Notes: generated by a model from the sequence alone, not told the origin. Numbered from the stretch's first letter, positions 8,960-19,013 are shown. The stretch is DNA of 64,000 bases from Rahnella aquatilis CIP 78.65 = ATCC 33071 (GCF_000241955.1 NC_016818.1:1488001-1552000); one strand, 5' to 3'. Translations and numbers: made by a program.

Positions 8960-9766
8960 TTACTTCCCGCTCCACGCCTTCAAATTCTGATCCCGCGCTG
9001 ACAGTTTCTGCTCAGGCGTCAGCTTGTTGTAATCCTTCGCCAGACCGCTTTCCCAGTCGCCATACAGCGGGTTCGGCAGCACGATATATTGTGTGCCGAA
9101 GTGCTGATGGTTCTGATTCACAAACGCACGACGTTGCTCGTTACCCTGATGGTAAGTCGCTGAACCAAAATCATTCAGGTTATCGCCGATATAAATCACA
9201 ACGTGATAGCCCGCGGCCTTGATGGAATCAAAACGTGGCTGCTTGTTAGAGGTATCAGAACTCAGCAACATGGTTTTTTCGTTGGCGCCGGTAAAGCCCA
9301 GACGGTTCATGTTGTCCAGTGTCGCGGCATATTCGCTGGTTTTGCGGTTAGACACGTAGAACATCGTGCCGCCGTGAGTGTTGACGTAATTAGCGAATTC
9401 AACAGCGCCGGGCACGGCCGTTGCCTGGCGGGCAGCGGTCCACTGAGCCCAGGTTTTGCTGTCGAATGGCTTGTTCGCTTTGACCTGCCACGCACTGTAT
9501 GCGCTGTTATCTAGCATGGTTTCATCGAGGTCAACGACAACCGCTTTCTTCTGGCCGGCCAGAGGCTGCGCCTGATCAAAGGCCATTTTTGCCGTGTTAA
9601 ATGCCTGATAAGCCAGCGCCTGATATTCACCAGATTGCTGGAACCAGTTCAGCGCCATGACGGACTGATCGTTGAGCTTCTGCTGGGCATCCGTTTTTTG
9701 CTGCGCACAGCCGCTGAGGGCCAGCATGATTAAGGCACTGGTGGTGCAAAGCGAAATTTTATTCAT
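8960..9766 (-). CDS. Class C acid phosphatase, lipoprotein e(P4) family 5'-nucleotidase
   Basis: HAD-superfamily phosphatase anchored as a lipoprotein, 268 residues. The signal peptide ends in the lipobox LSGC with the lipidated Cys at residue 20. The catalytic DLDET (nucleophile Asp79 and acid Asp81) is followed by MLDNSAYS. A later acidic motif IGDNLNDFG supplies magnesium ligands. The family dephosphorylates nucleoside monophosphates and nicotinamide nucleotides in the periplasm or outer membrane, enabling nucleoside salvage. Start supported by GGGA upstream. The gene lies downstream of a porin on the same strand, but a terminator separates them. Confidence 0.9.
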   Translation of the reverse strand: MNKISLCTTSALIMLALSGCAQQKTDAQQKLNDQSVMALNWFQQSGEYQALAYQAFNTAKMAFDQAQPLAGQKKAVVVDLDETMLDNSAYSAWQVKANKPFDSKTWAQWTAARQATAVPGAVEFANYVNTHGGTMFYVSNRKTSEYAATLDNMNRLGFTGANEKTMLLSSDTSNKQPRFDSIKAAGYHVVIYIGDNLNDFGSATYHQGNEQRRAFVNQNHQHFGTQYIVLPNPLYGDWESGLAKDYNKLTPEQKLSARDQNLKAWSGK

Positions 9767-9889
9767 TGGTTGTCCCTATGCTTGTTAAGAAAGATTCGCA
9801 TTCATGAAAATCGTTAAAACTTTAGCAGATTCAGCGGGGTGTGAAAGAATAAATGACAATTTACGCGAGATGCGCCGGAAAATGGCAAA

Positions 9890-9919
9890 AATGAAAAAGG
9901 CCGGAGGGTGAGTCCGGCC
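9890..9919 (-). terminator. Intrinsic terminator after the porin gene
   Basis: On the minus strand GGCCGGA ... TCCGGCC with a seven-base loop is followed by TTTTTCATTTTT, 50 bases beyond the porin stop codon. Confidence 0.88.
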
Positions 9920-9968
9920 AAAAAAATCAAAGACAGAGAAATAACAATGAGGGGGTAAACGCTTAAAT

Positions 9969-11078
9969 TTAGAACTGATAAACCAGGCCAACGGCAGTAA
10001 CATCGTCGTTGTTCAGCGCCAGTTTATTGTCGTCAGACAGTTGGTTGATTTTATAATCAACATAAGCAGACATATTTTTGTTGAAATAATAGGTCGCGGC
10101 TACGTCAACGTATTTAACCAGGTCGGCATCACCGATGTTTTCAATATCTTTCGCTTTAGTCTGGACGTAACCCAGTGAAGGGCGCAGGCCATTTTCAAAC
10201 TGATATTGTGCAACAGCTTCGAAGGTTTGTGTTTTATTCGCAAAACCGCTGCCAGCCGGTGCGTCTGCAATTCCGCCAGGCACGGTAATAGCCAGCATAT
10301 TACGGGTTTCAGCATACATGGCGGCTAAATAAACGCCATTAGCGTCATATTTCATGCCGCCTGTCCATGCGTCCGCTTTATCACCTTTGCCGTAAGTGGA
10401 ATTACTCTGAGCCGTGGTGCGGTCTGAAGAAGCATACGCGCCGCCGAAGCTCACACCAGTGTCACCCAGTGCGTAAGTGGTAGAAAGTGCATAACCGTCG
10501 CCGTTAGCTGTGCTGCTGCCGCGACCGTCGTTTTCATTTTTGCCCTGGTACTGAACGGCAACGTTCAGACCGTCAACCAGGCCGAAGAAGCCGCGGTTAC
10601 GGTAAGTGGCTACGCCGTTAGTACGGCCAGTCATGAAGCGGTCAGCTTTGGTATAACCGTCGCCGCCGAATTCAGGGAACATATCGGTCCAGGCTTCAAC
10701 GTCGTACAATGCGCCGTAGTTACGGCCATAGTCGACGGAACCGTATTGACCAAATTTCAGACCTGCAAAGGCCAGACGGGTTTTCGTGCCGGTGGTGCTT
10801 GGCGTTTTGCTGTCAGATTCAGCATGGTTAGCCATGACGTTGTATTCCCACTGGCCGTAGCCGGTGATCAGGTCATTAATTTGTGTCTGGCCTTTAAAAC
10901 CGAAACGAATATAGCTCTGGTCGCCGTCATTGCTGGCAGAGTCAGAGAAGTAATGCAGACCTTTTACTTTACCGTACAGATCCAGTTTATTACCGTCTTT
11001 ATTATAAACTTCCGCTGCGTGAGCTCCTGATGCAATCAGTAAACCAGGAATTAAAAGTGCCAGAATATTACGTTTCAT
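9969..11078 (-). CDS. General porin of the OmpF/OmpC/PhoE family
   Basis: Outer membrane trimeric beta-barrel for passive uptake of small solutes, 369 residues. A signal peptide ([21 protein letters not shown]) is followed by the family N-terminus [17 protein letters not shown]. The constriction-loop region carries the typical EFGGDGY after [13 protein letters not shown], and the chain ends in the Omp85 signature ...GLVYQF. I cannot decide which E. coli paralogue it corresponds to. Upstream, AAAGCTTT-TCGGG-AAAGCTTT (11105-11125) forms a hairpin in the likely 5' UTR. Start supported by AGGGT. Confidence 0.93.
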   Translation of the reverse strand: MKRNILALLIPGLLIASGAHAAEVYNKDGNKLDLYGKVKGLHYFSDSASNDGDQSYIRFGFKGQTQINDLITGYGQWEYNVMANHAESDSKTPSTTGTKTRLAFAGLKFGQYGSVDYGRNYGALYDVEAWTDMFPEFGGDGYTKADRFMTGRTNGVATYRNRGFFGLVDGLNVAVQYQGKNENDGRGSSTANGDGYALSTTYALGDTGVSFGGAYASSDRTTAQSNSTYGKGDKADAWTGGMKYDANGVYLAAMYAETRNMLAITVPGGIADAPAGSGFANKTQTFEAVAQYQFENGLRPSLGYVQTKAKDIENIGDADLVKYVDVAATYYFNKNMSAYVDYKINQLSDDNKLALNNDDVTAVGLVYQF

Positions 11079-11402
11079 GAATTTTTACCCTGCATTTTCT
11101 ATTAAAAGCTTTTCGGGAAAGCTTTATATGAAGTCTTATGGAAAGACGCTAATTATCATTTTTTGCTGTGCATTCCGTGTGGACTCGGATTTTTCTCAGC
11201 GAGAGTTTTTTACCGTATATTTGTGATCAATTTATGACAAACAGAAATGAACTTTTTCTTTTTTTACACGTCGTGCATTTTTTCTCCATAAAGTTTGACC
11301 CCGCCAAATGCCTGGATCCACGATTTCGGGCTGCGCCAGAAGCCGGTCTGTGTGACAATAGCCCCTGACACTCCGGTCCTACTTTCAACTAAAAAGAGAT
11401 GC
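11079..11402. other. Divergent promoter region between the porin gene and dinG (324 bp)
   Basis: AT-rich gap with no convincing gene. It contains the porin 5' UTR hairpin at 11105-11125. I looked for a LexA operator (CTGT-N8-ACAG) in front of dinG and saw none. Confidence 0.5.
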
Positions 11403-13577
11403 ATGGCGCTTTCCCCCGCAGTAAAAAATCAGATAAGCCAGTGGTACAAAGCCCTGCAACAGCAAATCCCGGACTTCATTTCCCGCGCTCCGCAACGTCA
11501 GATGATTGCAGAGGTGGCGAAAGCGTTCTCGGGTGACTCGGCACGGCATCTGGCCATTGAGGCGCCAACCGGCGTCGGGAAAACGCTGTCCTATCTGATC
11601 CCCGGCATTGCCGTCAGCCGCGAGGAAGAAAAACCGTTGATTGTCAGCACCGCCAACGTGGCGTTGCAGGATCAGATTTTCAGTAAAGATTTACCGCTGC
11701 TGAAAAAAATCATTCCTGACCTGAAATTCACCGGCGCATTCGGGCGCGGTCGGTATGTCTGCCCGCGCAATCTGGCGGCAATGAGTAACGAAAATGCGCA
11801 GGGCGATCTCGGCTTATTCCTCGGCGATGAACTGGCACCTTCCAGCGGCGAAGAACAGAAACTCTGTAAAACGCTGGAAACCGCTCTGTCCCGCTACGAG
11901 TGGGACGGATTACGCGATCACTACCAGAAAACTATTGACGATCCGCTGTGGATAAAAATCAGTACTGACAAAGCCAACTGCCTCAGCCGTAACTGCCACT
12001 ATTTCCGTGAATGCCCGTATTTTGTCGCGCGCAAAGAGATTGAAAGTGCCGATGTGGTGGTAACCAACCATGCGCTGGTGATGGCCGCGCTGGAATCGGA
12101 ATCGGTGCTGCCGCCGGCGAAAGATCTGCTGCTGGTGCTCGACGAAGGCCATCATCTGCCGGACGTGGCGCGCGATGCGCTGGAAGTCGATGCCGAAATC
12201 ACGGCGGTGTGGAATAACCTGCAACTGGATAACTTTGTGCGCCAGATTGAGCAATGTCTGGCGCTGTTCACCCCGAAAAATCCGCCGCCGTTGACCCATG
12301 CTGAACGCCTGCATAATCACTGCGCCGAAATGCGTGAACTCATAGTGCTGGTTGAACAGTCGGTCAGTCAGCATCTGCCGCCTGCGGAACCGGAAGCCGA
12401 ATACCGTTTCGAGCTGGGTGCTTTGCCGCCGGAACTCACCGAACAGTGCAGCCGCCTGTTTAAACTCACCGATGGCCTGCGCAGTCTGGCGGAATACATG
12501 GTCAACGACCTGAGCGAGAAGACCGGCAAACATGACATTATGCGTTTGCATCGCGCGATTTTGCATATGAGCCGCATGCAGGGGTATCTCGAAACCATGA
12601 GCAAACTGTGGCGGCTGGCGGCGATGGACAAAGCTTCGAATGCGCCGATTGGCAAATGGGTGACGCGAACGTATTTCGATAACCAGACGCATCTGGTGTT
12701 TCATTGCGCGGGGATCCGGGTCAGTGAACAGCTGGAAAAAATGCTCTGGCGCAAAGTGCCGCACGTGGTGATCACTTCCGCGACACTGCGCTCGCTGAAC
12801 AGTTTTTCCCGACTTCAGGAAATGAGCGGACTGACAGAAAAAGCCGGTGACCGGTTTGTCAGCCTGGATTCGCCGTTCAGTCATGTCACTCAGGGCAAGC
12901 TGGTTATTCCACAAATGACGCTGGAACCGGTGATGGCGAATGAAGCCGCACATATTCAGGAAATGGCGGATTTCTTCCGCACCGAGCTGGCGAAAGGGCT
13001 GCATACCGGTCAGCTGGTATTGTTTGCCAGCAACCGGGCGTTACAGCAATTCGTCGCCCTGTTGCCGGACCTGCGCCTGATGTTGCTGGTGCAGGGTGAC
13101 CAGCCGCGTTACCGGCTGGTGGAGGAGCACCGTAAACGTGTGGCGGCGGGCACCACCAGCGTGCTGGTCGGTCTGCAATCGTTCGCGGAAGGCTTAGATC
13201 TCAAAGGGGAATTACTGACGCAGGTGCATATCCATAAGATCGCTTTCCCCCCAATAGACAGTCCGGTTATTCTGACGGAAGGCGAGTGGCTGAAAACGCT
13301 CAAACGCTATCCGTTTGAAGTGCAGAGTTTGCCCAGCGCGTCATTCAATCTGATCCAACAGGTCGGGCGACTGATCCGCAGCCATGAATGCACGGGTGAA
13401 ATCGTGATTTATGATAAGCGCCTGCTGACGAAAAGTTACGGCGCACGCCTGCTGGCCGCATTGCCAGTGTTCCCGATTGAACAGCGTGAAATGCCCGCGC
13501 CCGGTACAGTGAAGCGCCCTGATATTCTCAAGACCGCGAAGAAAGACCCGGTTCGTCGCCGTGCGCGCAGACGATAA
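11403..13577 (+). CDS. dinG: ATP-dependent DNA helicase DinG
   Basis: XPD-like superfamily 2 helicase, 5'-3' polarity, resolving R-loops and other structures ahead of replication forks. 724 residues (E. coli 716). Walker A EAPTGVGKT near residue 52, iron-sulfur cysteines in the CPRNL, CLSRNCHYFRECPYF segment, DEGHH Walker B, TSATL, LVGLQSFAEGLDLKG and QQVGRLIRSH. The ATG at 11403 (MALSPAVKNQ) matches the E. coli N-terminus (MALTAALK) and has AAGAGA upstream; the frame is open 36 codons further, but that extension is unlike the family. In E. coli dinG is SOS-inducible. ybiB follows 45 bases later, as in E. coli. Confidence 0.96.
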   Translation: MALSPAVKNQISQWYKALQQQIPDFISRAPQRQMIAEVAKAFSGDSARHLAIEAPTGVGKTLSYLIPGIAVSREEEKPLIVSTANVALQDQIFSKDLPLLKKIIPDLKFTGAFGRGRYVCPRNLAAMSNENAQGDLGLFLGDELAPSSGEEQKLCKTLETALSRYEWDGLRDHYQKTIDDPLWIKISTDKANCLSRNCHYFRECPYFVARKEIESADVVVTNHALVMAALESESVLPPAKDLLLVLDEGHHLPDVARDALEVDAEITAVWNNLQLDNFVRQIEQCLALFTPKNPPPLTHAERLHNHCAEMRELIVLVEQSVSQHLPPAEPEAEYRFELGALPPELTEQCSRLFKLTDGLRSLAEYMVNDLSEKTGKHDIMRLHRAILHMSRMQGYLETMSKLWRLAAMDKASNAPIGKWVTRTYFDNQTHLVFHCAGIRVSEQLEKMLWRKVPHVVITSATLRSLNSFSRLQEMSGLTEKAGDRFVSLDSPFSHVTQGKLVIPQMTLEPVMANEAAHIQEMADFFRTELAKGLHTGQLVLFASNRALQQFVALLPDLRLMLLVQGDQPRYRLVEEHRKRVAAGTTSVLVGLQSFAEGLDLKGELLTQVHIHKIAFPPIDSPVILTEGEWLKTLKRYPFEVQSLPSASFNLIQQVGRLIRSHECTGEIVIYDKRLLTKSYGARLLAALPVFPIEQREMPAPGTVKRPDILKTAKKDPVRRRARRR

Positions 13578-13622
13578 CTTCTTTGCACTGACACATGCTT
13601 GCACAGACAAGGTAAGGCTACG

Positions 13623-14585
13623 ATGGATTACACTAAACTTATCAAAGAAGTGGGACGGGGCAAGAATCACGCCCGTGATTTGGACCGGGAGCAGTCGTAT
13701 GCGTTGTATCGCGCCATGCTGGCGGGCGAGGTGCCGGATCTGCAACTCGGTGCGCTGTTGATTGCATTTCGTATCAAAGGCGAAGCGGAAGAAGAAATGC
13801 TCGGTTTTTATCAGGCGATGGAAGAGTGCGTGATGCACCTTCAGGCACCCGCTGACCGTCCGCTGCCGGTGGTGATCCCAACCTATAACGGCGCACGTAA
13901 ACAGGCGAATCTGACGCCGCTGCTGGCTATGCTGCTCAGCCGTCTCGGTTTGCCGGTGCTGGTGCATGGTGTGGATGAAGATCCGACCCGTATCACCAGC
14001 GCTGAAATTTTCCGCGCCCTCGGCATCCACGCAGCGCAAAGCCAGCAGGAGGCACAACAGTTGTCAGATGCGGCTAACGCCCCGGTGTTTGTGCCGATCT
14101 CCGTACTTTGTCCGCCAGTCGAAAAACAGCTCGCGTTACGCTGGCAAATGGGGGTGCGAAACAGCAGCCATACCCTGGCGAAGCTCATCACACCGTTTAC
14201 CGGTCAGGGTTCCCTGCGTTTATCGAGCGTTTCTCACCCTGAATACGTGCAGCGTGTTTCCTCGTTCTTCCGTCAGATTGATGGCCGCGCGCTCCTGACG
14301 CAGGGCACCGAAGGGGAAGTGTATGCCAACCCGTCACGCTTCCCGCAAACGCACTTTATCGCCGGTGGCGAATATCGTGTTCTGGCAGAAAAGGAAGAGA
14401 TTTTCGGTGCGGACGTACCGGCAAGCAAAGACGTGGAGACCACCGTCGCGTACATCACCCAGTGTCTGAATGGCGAGCGCGCCATCCCGCAGGCGATTCT
14501 GACTCAACTGATGTGCTGTCTGGTGGCAACCGGCGTTTGTGCCGATATGGCCGAAGCGAAAATGATTGTGGATCCGATATTCTGA
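13623..14585 (+). CDS. ybiB: YbiB, TrpD2-like nucleic acid-binding protein
   Basis: 320 residues, identical in length to E. coli YbiB and collinear with it. It has the fold of family 3 glycosyltransferases/anthranilate phosphoribosyltransferase (GRGKNHARDLDREQ, GARKQANLTPLLAMLL, HGVDEDPTRI, MGVRNSSHTLAKL, GTEGEVYANP). The E. coli protein binds nucleic acids rather than acting in tryptophan synthesis. The start is set by alignment at MDYTKLIKEVG, with GGTAAGG upstream; an in-frame ATG at 13599 extends only eight residues. It probably shares a transcript with dinG. Confidence 0.93.
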   Translation: MDYTKLIKEVGRGKNHARDLDREQSYALYRAMLAGEVPDLQLGALLIAFRIKGEAEEEMLGFYQAMEECVMHLQAPADRPLPVVIPTYNGARKQANLTPLLAMLLSRLGLPVLVHGVDEDPTRITSAEIFRALGIHAAQSQQEAQQLSDAANAPVFVPISVLCPPVEKQLALRWQMGVRNSSHTLAKLITPFTGQGSLRLSSVSHPEYVQRVSSFFRQIDGRALLTQGTEGEVYANPSRFPQTHFIAGGEYRVLAEKEEIFGADVPASKDVETTVAYITQCLNGERAIPQAILTQLMCCLVATGVCADMAEAKMIVDPIF

Positions 14586-14608
14586 TTACGTTCTGGCGAA
14601 CTCGATCC

Positions 14609-14634
14609 GCTCCCTCCCCTGCGAAGGGGAGGAG
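14609..14634. repeat. Solo half of the paired-hairpin element (copy E)
   Basis: GCTCCCTCCCCTGCGAAGGG followed by GAGGAG, a single terminal hairpin of the element without the opposite end, 24 bases after the ybiB stop. It may act as a 3'-end hairpin for dinG-ybiB. The following gap to 14805 shows no gene. Confidence 0.75.
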
Positions 14635-14805
14635 TTAAAAAACTGCCTGTATTCCTCTATAAATCCTGCGTTTAAGTCCGGCTCAGCTCCCAAAAAACTC
14701 CATTACCCTGTTCAAAAGTGTGGTTAACCGCTAAAATAGAGAAACTACGAAATCTATTAACTGATTTCATTCGCTTTTTTTATAAAGCTTTATGGAGATT
14801 TAACT

Positions 14806-15147
14806 ATGGAAACGTTACCGGCTTGCCCGACGTGTCAATCCGAATTCACCTGGCAGGACGGTGAAATGCTTAACTGCCCTGAATGTGGACATGTGTGGTC
14901 CATGAACAGTGATGCTGCTGCGGAAGATGATGTGCTGAAAGTCGTGGATGCCAACGGTAATCTGCTGGCGGATGGCGATTCTGTCACGGTGATCAAAGAC
15001 CTGAAAGTGAAAGGCAGTTCTTCGATGCTGAAAATCGGTACCAAAGTGAAAGGCATTCGTTTAGTCGAAGGTGATCACAATATCGACTGCAAAATTGACG
15101 GTTTTGGCCAGATGAAACTCAAATCTGAGTTTGTTAAGAAAAACTGA
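14806..15147 (+). CDS. yjdM: YjdM (PhnA-type) zinc-ribbon protein
   Basis: Small cytoplasmic protein of 113 residues. N-terminal zinc ribbon CPTCQSEF ... CPECGHVW (two CxxC pairs, residues about 8-30) and a C-terminal beta-rich PhnA domain ([38 protein letters not shown]). Formerly called PhnA, but it is not phosphonoacetate hydrolase; function unknown. Stand-alone gene with GGAG just upstream of the start. Confidence 0.93.
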   Translation: METLPACPTCQSEFTWQDGEMLNCPECGHVWSMNSDAAAEDDVLKVVDANGNLLADGDSVTVIKDLKVKGSSSMLKIGTKVKGIRLVEGDHNIDCKIDGFGQMKLKSEFVKKN

Positions 15148-15259
15148 TCTCCGCACTATCCTGCCTGACATTCAAAAGCGGTTCTGCCATATCGACATAA
15201 CCGCTTTGCGAACATACACTCAATGCATAATCTCGTTAACTTTCAGCAGAGAAGAATGC

Positions 15260-17122
15260 ATGAAACAGGCTCAGGACTACTTTAACGCCCTCAATCGCGA
15301 TTACCTCAAAGTCCATCAGGACAAAGAAAATTTGTTCTGGCAACACTATATGGGCATCGGTGATGACACTGTTTCTGCGGCTTTCTCCGCTGCCGAAACG
15401 GCGTACAAACGCTTTATCGCCGAACCTTCCCGCCCGCAGGCATTGCGTGATGCGATTGCCCGCGTCGAAAAAGAACCCGCCAGCGAAGCGCGTGATGCCT
15501 TACTTCACGGCCTGCGCGGCTGGCTGAGTTTCTTTGACTGCAACGTGATTGAAGACCCTCAGGCGCAGGCGCTGCTGGACGAAATCATTCAGGCGGAATC
15601 CGCGCTGTTTGGCAAACGTAAGCAATACCGCATGACGCACATCAACAGCAAAGGAGAGCGTGTTAACGCTTCTCTCGGCGAGTTGCTGACCAATCAGGCG
15701 AATAACGAAAATGAAGCTTATCGCCGCAGTTCGCAAAATGCGTTGCGCGAACTGGAGAACTGGCTGCTGCATAACGGATTGCCTGAGCTGATCGGTTTGC
15801 GTAACCGCTTTGCGCGTCAGCTTGGGTACCGCAACTACTTCGACTATAAAGTGAATAAAACCGAGCGCATGTCGCCGGAACAGTTATTCGCCATTCTCGA
15901 TCGTTTCGAAGAACAAACCCGTGAAAGCAACACCCGCAGCCTCAATGAACTGGTCGCACGTGAAGGCGACGCCGCACTGCTGCCGTGGAATATCCGCTTT
16001 GCCAGTGCCGGTGACGTTACCCGCCAGCTTGATCCTTACTTCCCGTTCGCCGATTCCCTGCGTCGCTGGATAGACAGCTTCAAACGCCTGAATATCGGTT
16101 TCAACGGCGCAGAGATGCAACTGGATTTACTGGTGCGTGAAGGCAAATATGAGAATGGTTTTATGCACGGGCCGGTGCCGCCGTTTTACGACAACGGTAA
16201 ATGGGTGCCAGCGGTGATTAACTTCACCAGCCTGGCGAAGCCTGATCAGATTGGCAGTGGCGCGAATGGCCTGAATACGCTGTTCCATGAAGGCGGCCAT
16301 GCGGCGCACTTTGCCAATATCCGCCAGAATGCGCCATGTTTCTCGCAGGAATTCCCGCCGACATCGATGGCCTATGCGGAAACGCAATCCATGTTCTGCG
16401 ACAGCCTGCTGGAAGATGCGGACTGGCTGAAGCGTTACGCAAAAAATACCGCCGGTGAGCCGGTGCCGGATGAACTGATCCGGGCAAGCATTGAAGCCCG
16501 TCAGCCGATGCGTTCCTTCAATGAGCGTCACATTCTGCTGGTGCCGTATTTTGAATGGCAGCTTTATCAGTGGCCGGATGAGAAACGCACGCCGGAAGCT
16601 ATGACGGCGCTGGCGCGTGATGTCGAAACCCATATTCTGGGCGTAACCGGCAGCCCGCGTCCGACGCTCGCTATTCCGCATCTGCTTTCCATGGAATCCG
16701 CCTGTTCCTATCAGGGCTATCTGCTGGCGATGATGGCCGTAGAACAGACCCGCGCATTCTTCCTGAAACGCGACGGCTATCTGACCGATAACCCGGCTAT
16801 TGGCCCGGATCTGGCCAGACACTACTGGACGCCGGGTAACAGCGTCAGTCACGACGATACGCTGCGCAGCCTGACCGGCGAGGGATTCAATCCCGATTAT
16901 CTGGCACAGGCCTGTAATCAGACGGTGGATGCGGCGTGGCAGGATGCGCAGCAGACCATTGAAAAAGCCTCAAAACGTGAACAGCCCGAAGCGGATTTCG
17001 ACCTGAATGTGCATATCCGGGTGGTGGACGGCAGTTTGATCCTCGCGGACAGCGCCGACGGCGATGACGCGATGTGTCAGGATTTTGCCGATTTCGTTGA
17101 GCAGAACTACGGTAATAAATAG
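15260..17122 (+). CDS. M3 family zinc metallopeptidase (oligopeptidase)
   Basis: Cytoplasmic oligopeptidase of 620 residues, mostly helical. The thermolysin-type motif HEGGH is at residues 343-347 (LFHEGGHAAHFANI), with the downstream glutamate ligand at about residue 374 (MAYAETQSMF). The C-terminal HYWTPGNSVSHDDTLRSLTGEGF segment corresponds to the substrate-binding His/Tyr region of M3 enzymes. There is no signal peptide. The start at MKQAQDYFNALNRDY is chosen because upstream in-frame sequence is unlike coding; GCAGAGAAG precedes it. It is not the E. coli OpdA/Dcp orthologue, so I assign no symbol. Confidence 0.87.
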   Translation: MKQAQDYFNALNRDYLKVHQDKENLFWQHYMGIGDDTVSAAFSAAETAYKRFIAEPSRPQALRDAIARVEKEPASEARDALLHGLRGWLSFFDCNVIEDPQAQALLDEIIQAESALFGKRKQYRMTHINSKGERVNASLGELLTNQANNENEAYRRSSQNALRELENWLLHNGLPELIGLRNRFARQLGYRNYFDYKVNKTERMSPEQLFAILDRFEEQTRESNTRSLNELVAREGDAALLPWNIRFASAGDVTRQLDPYFPFADSLRRWIDSFKRLNIGFNGAEMQLDLLVREGKYENGFMHGPVPPFYDNGKWVPAVINFTSLAKPDQIGSGANGLNTLFHEGGHAAHFANIRQNAPCFSQEFPPTSMAYAETQSMFCDSLLEDADWLKRYAKNTAGEPVPDELIRASIEARQPMRSFNERHILLVPYFEWQLYQWPDEKRTPEAMTALARDVETHILGVTGSPRPTLAIPHLLSMESACSYQGYLLAMMAVEQTRAFFLKRDGYLTDNPAIGPDLARHYWTPGNSVSHDDTLRSLTGEGFNPDYLAQACNQTVDAAWQDAQQTIEKASKREQPEADFDLNVHIRVVDGSLILADSADGDDAMCQDFADFVEQNYGNK

Positions 17123-17151
17123 TTACGGCAGCGAATAACCGTCATTGATGA

Positions 17152-17192
17152 AAAAGCCACCGGCAGTGTGAACTGCACGGTGGCTTTTTTTA
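17152..17192. terminator. Bidirectional terminator between convergent genes
   Basis: AAAGCCACCG-N-CGGTGGCTTT stem with an A-tract before and a T-tract after, between the convergent M3 peptidase and flavin reductase genes, so it can work for both strands. Confidence 0.88.
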
Positions 17193-17208
17193 TCGCAAGA
17201 TTGTTAAC

Positions 17209-17838
17209 TCAGCGGGCGTCGGGGCGCGTCAGATCGAAACGTAAGTCTTCGGAAATGGCGTAATACGCCGACGGGCCGCCCGCGCGTAATACCGGTTCCG
17301 CCAGTGCAGTCTGATAAATCCCGTCCACCAGCAGATGTGGCGCGATATGTACGGCGACCACTTCACCCAGCACCAGCCAGGTATCGATATCGCCGCCAGC
17401 GGCGGTTTTCAGCTGAATGCATTGCGTGAGCCTGCATTCAAAATTCACCGGGCTTTCCAGCACACGGTCAGCGGCTACAAGCGTGCCGGGCTGCGCGGTC
17501 AGTCCTGCAAATTCAAATTCATCCACGCCGCGCTCAAGAGAGGTCGAGCTTTCATTCATTTTGACCGCCAGCGAGCGGGTGGTCAGGTTCCAGACGAATT
17601 CGCCGGTTTCCACAATGTTTGCCACGCTGTCTTTCCAGCCGCTGCTGGCGAAACCGATGATCGGTGGCCGGTAATTGAAGCAGTTAAAGAAACTGTAGGG
17701 CGCGAGATTGCGCTGTCCGGCGGCATTGCGTGAAGAGATCCAGCCAATCGGACGCGGGCCGACAATGGCGTTTAACGGGTCATGGGGCAGCCCGTGGCCT
17801 TTAGCCGGTTCGTAGTAATAGCGATCATCAGTGCTCAT
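17209..17838 (-). CDS. Flavin reductase family protein (split beta-barrel flavoprotein)
   Basis: 209 residues, DIM6/NTAB-type FMN-binding domain. Recognisable blocks are IVGPRPIGWISSRNAAGQRNLAPYSFFNC near the N-terminus, VWNLTTRSLAVKMNESS in the middle, and LVLGEVVAVHIAPHLLVDG near the end. Members reduce flavin with NAD(P)H or use bound FMN; the substrate cannot be read here. Start chosen at MSTDDRYYYEPAKGHG with GAGGAA upstream; the frame is open 54 codons further but without homology. Convergent with the M3 peptidase, divergent from rlmF. Confidence 0.85.
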   Translation of the reverse strand: MSTDDRYYYEPAKGHGLPHDPLNAIVGPRPIGWISSRNAAGQRNLAPYSFFNCFNYRPPIIGFASSGWKDSVANIVETGEFVWNLTTRSLAVKMNESSTSLERGVDEFEFAGLTAQPGTLVAADRVLESPVNFECRLTQCIQLKTAAGGDIDTWLVLGEVVAVHIAPHLLVDGIYQTALAEPVLRAGGPSAYYAISEDLRFDLTRPDAR

Positions 17839-18044
17839 GATTTTCCTCAGCAAACAATTCATAAAGACTATGATTTGTACATTACCCGATTTAACCGGGC
17901 GGTGACCGTTTTTATGTGCCCGGTTCAGCCTGCATGCATCCGGCAGGCGGCGGCGCTTTGTGGTATCTTGTGCGCCATTCATGAATATCCAACGCCCCAT
18001 CGCATATTTTATGCGTCGCGCACACCTTTCGGAGAGTCACTCAG

Positions 18045-19013
18045 GTGGAAAAAAAGAAAGTCTTCCCTCAGGAAAAAAGCGGTCTTCACCCGCGAAATCG
18101 TCATCGCAGCCGCTATGATTTCCCGGCCCTGATTGCCAGCAGCCCGGAACTTGCCCCGTTCGTGGTCGAAAATAAATGGGGCGATTTGTCGGTTGATTTC
18201 GCCAATGCTCAGGCGGTAAAAGCCCTGAACCGTGCCTTGCTGCGCGACTGCTATCAGATTGAAAACTGGGATATTCCGGCTGATTATCTGTGCCCGCCCA
18301 TTCCGGGGCGTGCGGATTATATTCACCACCTGGCTGATTTACTGGCTGGCAGCAATAACGGCAATATCCCGCAGGGCAAAGACATCTCTGTGCTGGATAT
18401 CGGTGTCGGTGCAAACTGTATTTATCCGATTATTGGCTTGCGTGAATACGGCTGGCGCTTTACCGCCAGTGAGATTGACCCGGTTTCTATGGCGGCGGCC
18501 AAGAAAATTGTCGCCACCAATCCGCAACTGACCAATCAGGTACGTTTCCGTTTGCAGGCGAAACCGCAGCGTATTCTCGACACCATTATCCGCCACGATG
18601 AGCGCTACGACGCGGTGTTATGTAATCCGCCATTCCACGCTTCGGCGGCAGATGCGGCATCCGGCAGTCAGCGTAAACGTCAGAACCTCGGTCTGGACAG
18701 ACGTGCGGGTACGGCGGAGCTTAATTTCGGCGGCCAGCATAACGAATTGTGGTGTGAAGGCGGCGAAGAAGCCTTTGTTGTCCGCATGGCAGAAGAAAGT
18801 GCCGGTAAGGCGCAGAACTGTTTCTGGTACACCGTGCTGGTTTCCAAAAAAACAACGCTGCCGTTACTGTATGACGCACTTCGCGAAGAGGGCGCAACGG
18901 ATGTCCGCACGGTCGAAATGGTGCATGGCAACAAGATCAGCCGTTTTGTCGCCTGGACTTTCCTGACACCTTCGCAGCAAAAAAGTTGGGCAATCAAACG
19001 CTGGTCAGTCTGA
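18045..19013 (+). CDS. rlmF: 23S rRNA (adenine(1618)-N6)-methyltransferase RlmF
   Basis: SAM-dependent enzyme that methylates A1618 of 23S rRNA; 322 residues. Matches E. coli RlmF (YbiN) from GLHPRNRHRSRYDF onward, including CPPIPGRADYIHHLADLL, the SAM-binding VLDIGVGANCIYP, the catalytic CNPPFH (NPPF at residues 194-197) and NFGGQHNELWCEGGE. The start is GTG (MEKKKVFPQEK) with GGAGAG upstream; the only nearby ATG is out of frame. It is separated from glnQ by the repeat island described below, where E. coli has ybiO. Confidence 0.94.
   Translation: MEKKKVFPQEKSGLHPRNRHRSRYDFPALIASSPELAPFVVENKWGDLSVDFANAQAVKALNRALLRDCYQIENWDIPADYLCPPIPGRADYIHHLADLLAGSNNGNIPQGKDISVLDIGVGANCIYPIIGLREYGWRFTASEIDPVSMAAAKKIVATNPQLTNQVRFRLQAKPQRILDTIIRHDERYDAVLCNPPFHASAADAASGSQRKRQNLGLDRRAGTAELNFGGQHNELWCEGGEEAFVVRMAEESAGKAQNCFWYTVLVSKKTTLPLLYDALREEGATDVRTVEMVHGNKISRFVAWTFLTPSQQKSWAIKRWSV

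Noticed and set aside
11910..13004. 364-codon minus-strand frame opposite dinG
   Set aside because: Shadow of the dinG coding sequence; composition rich in H/Q/R as expected for an antisense frame.
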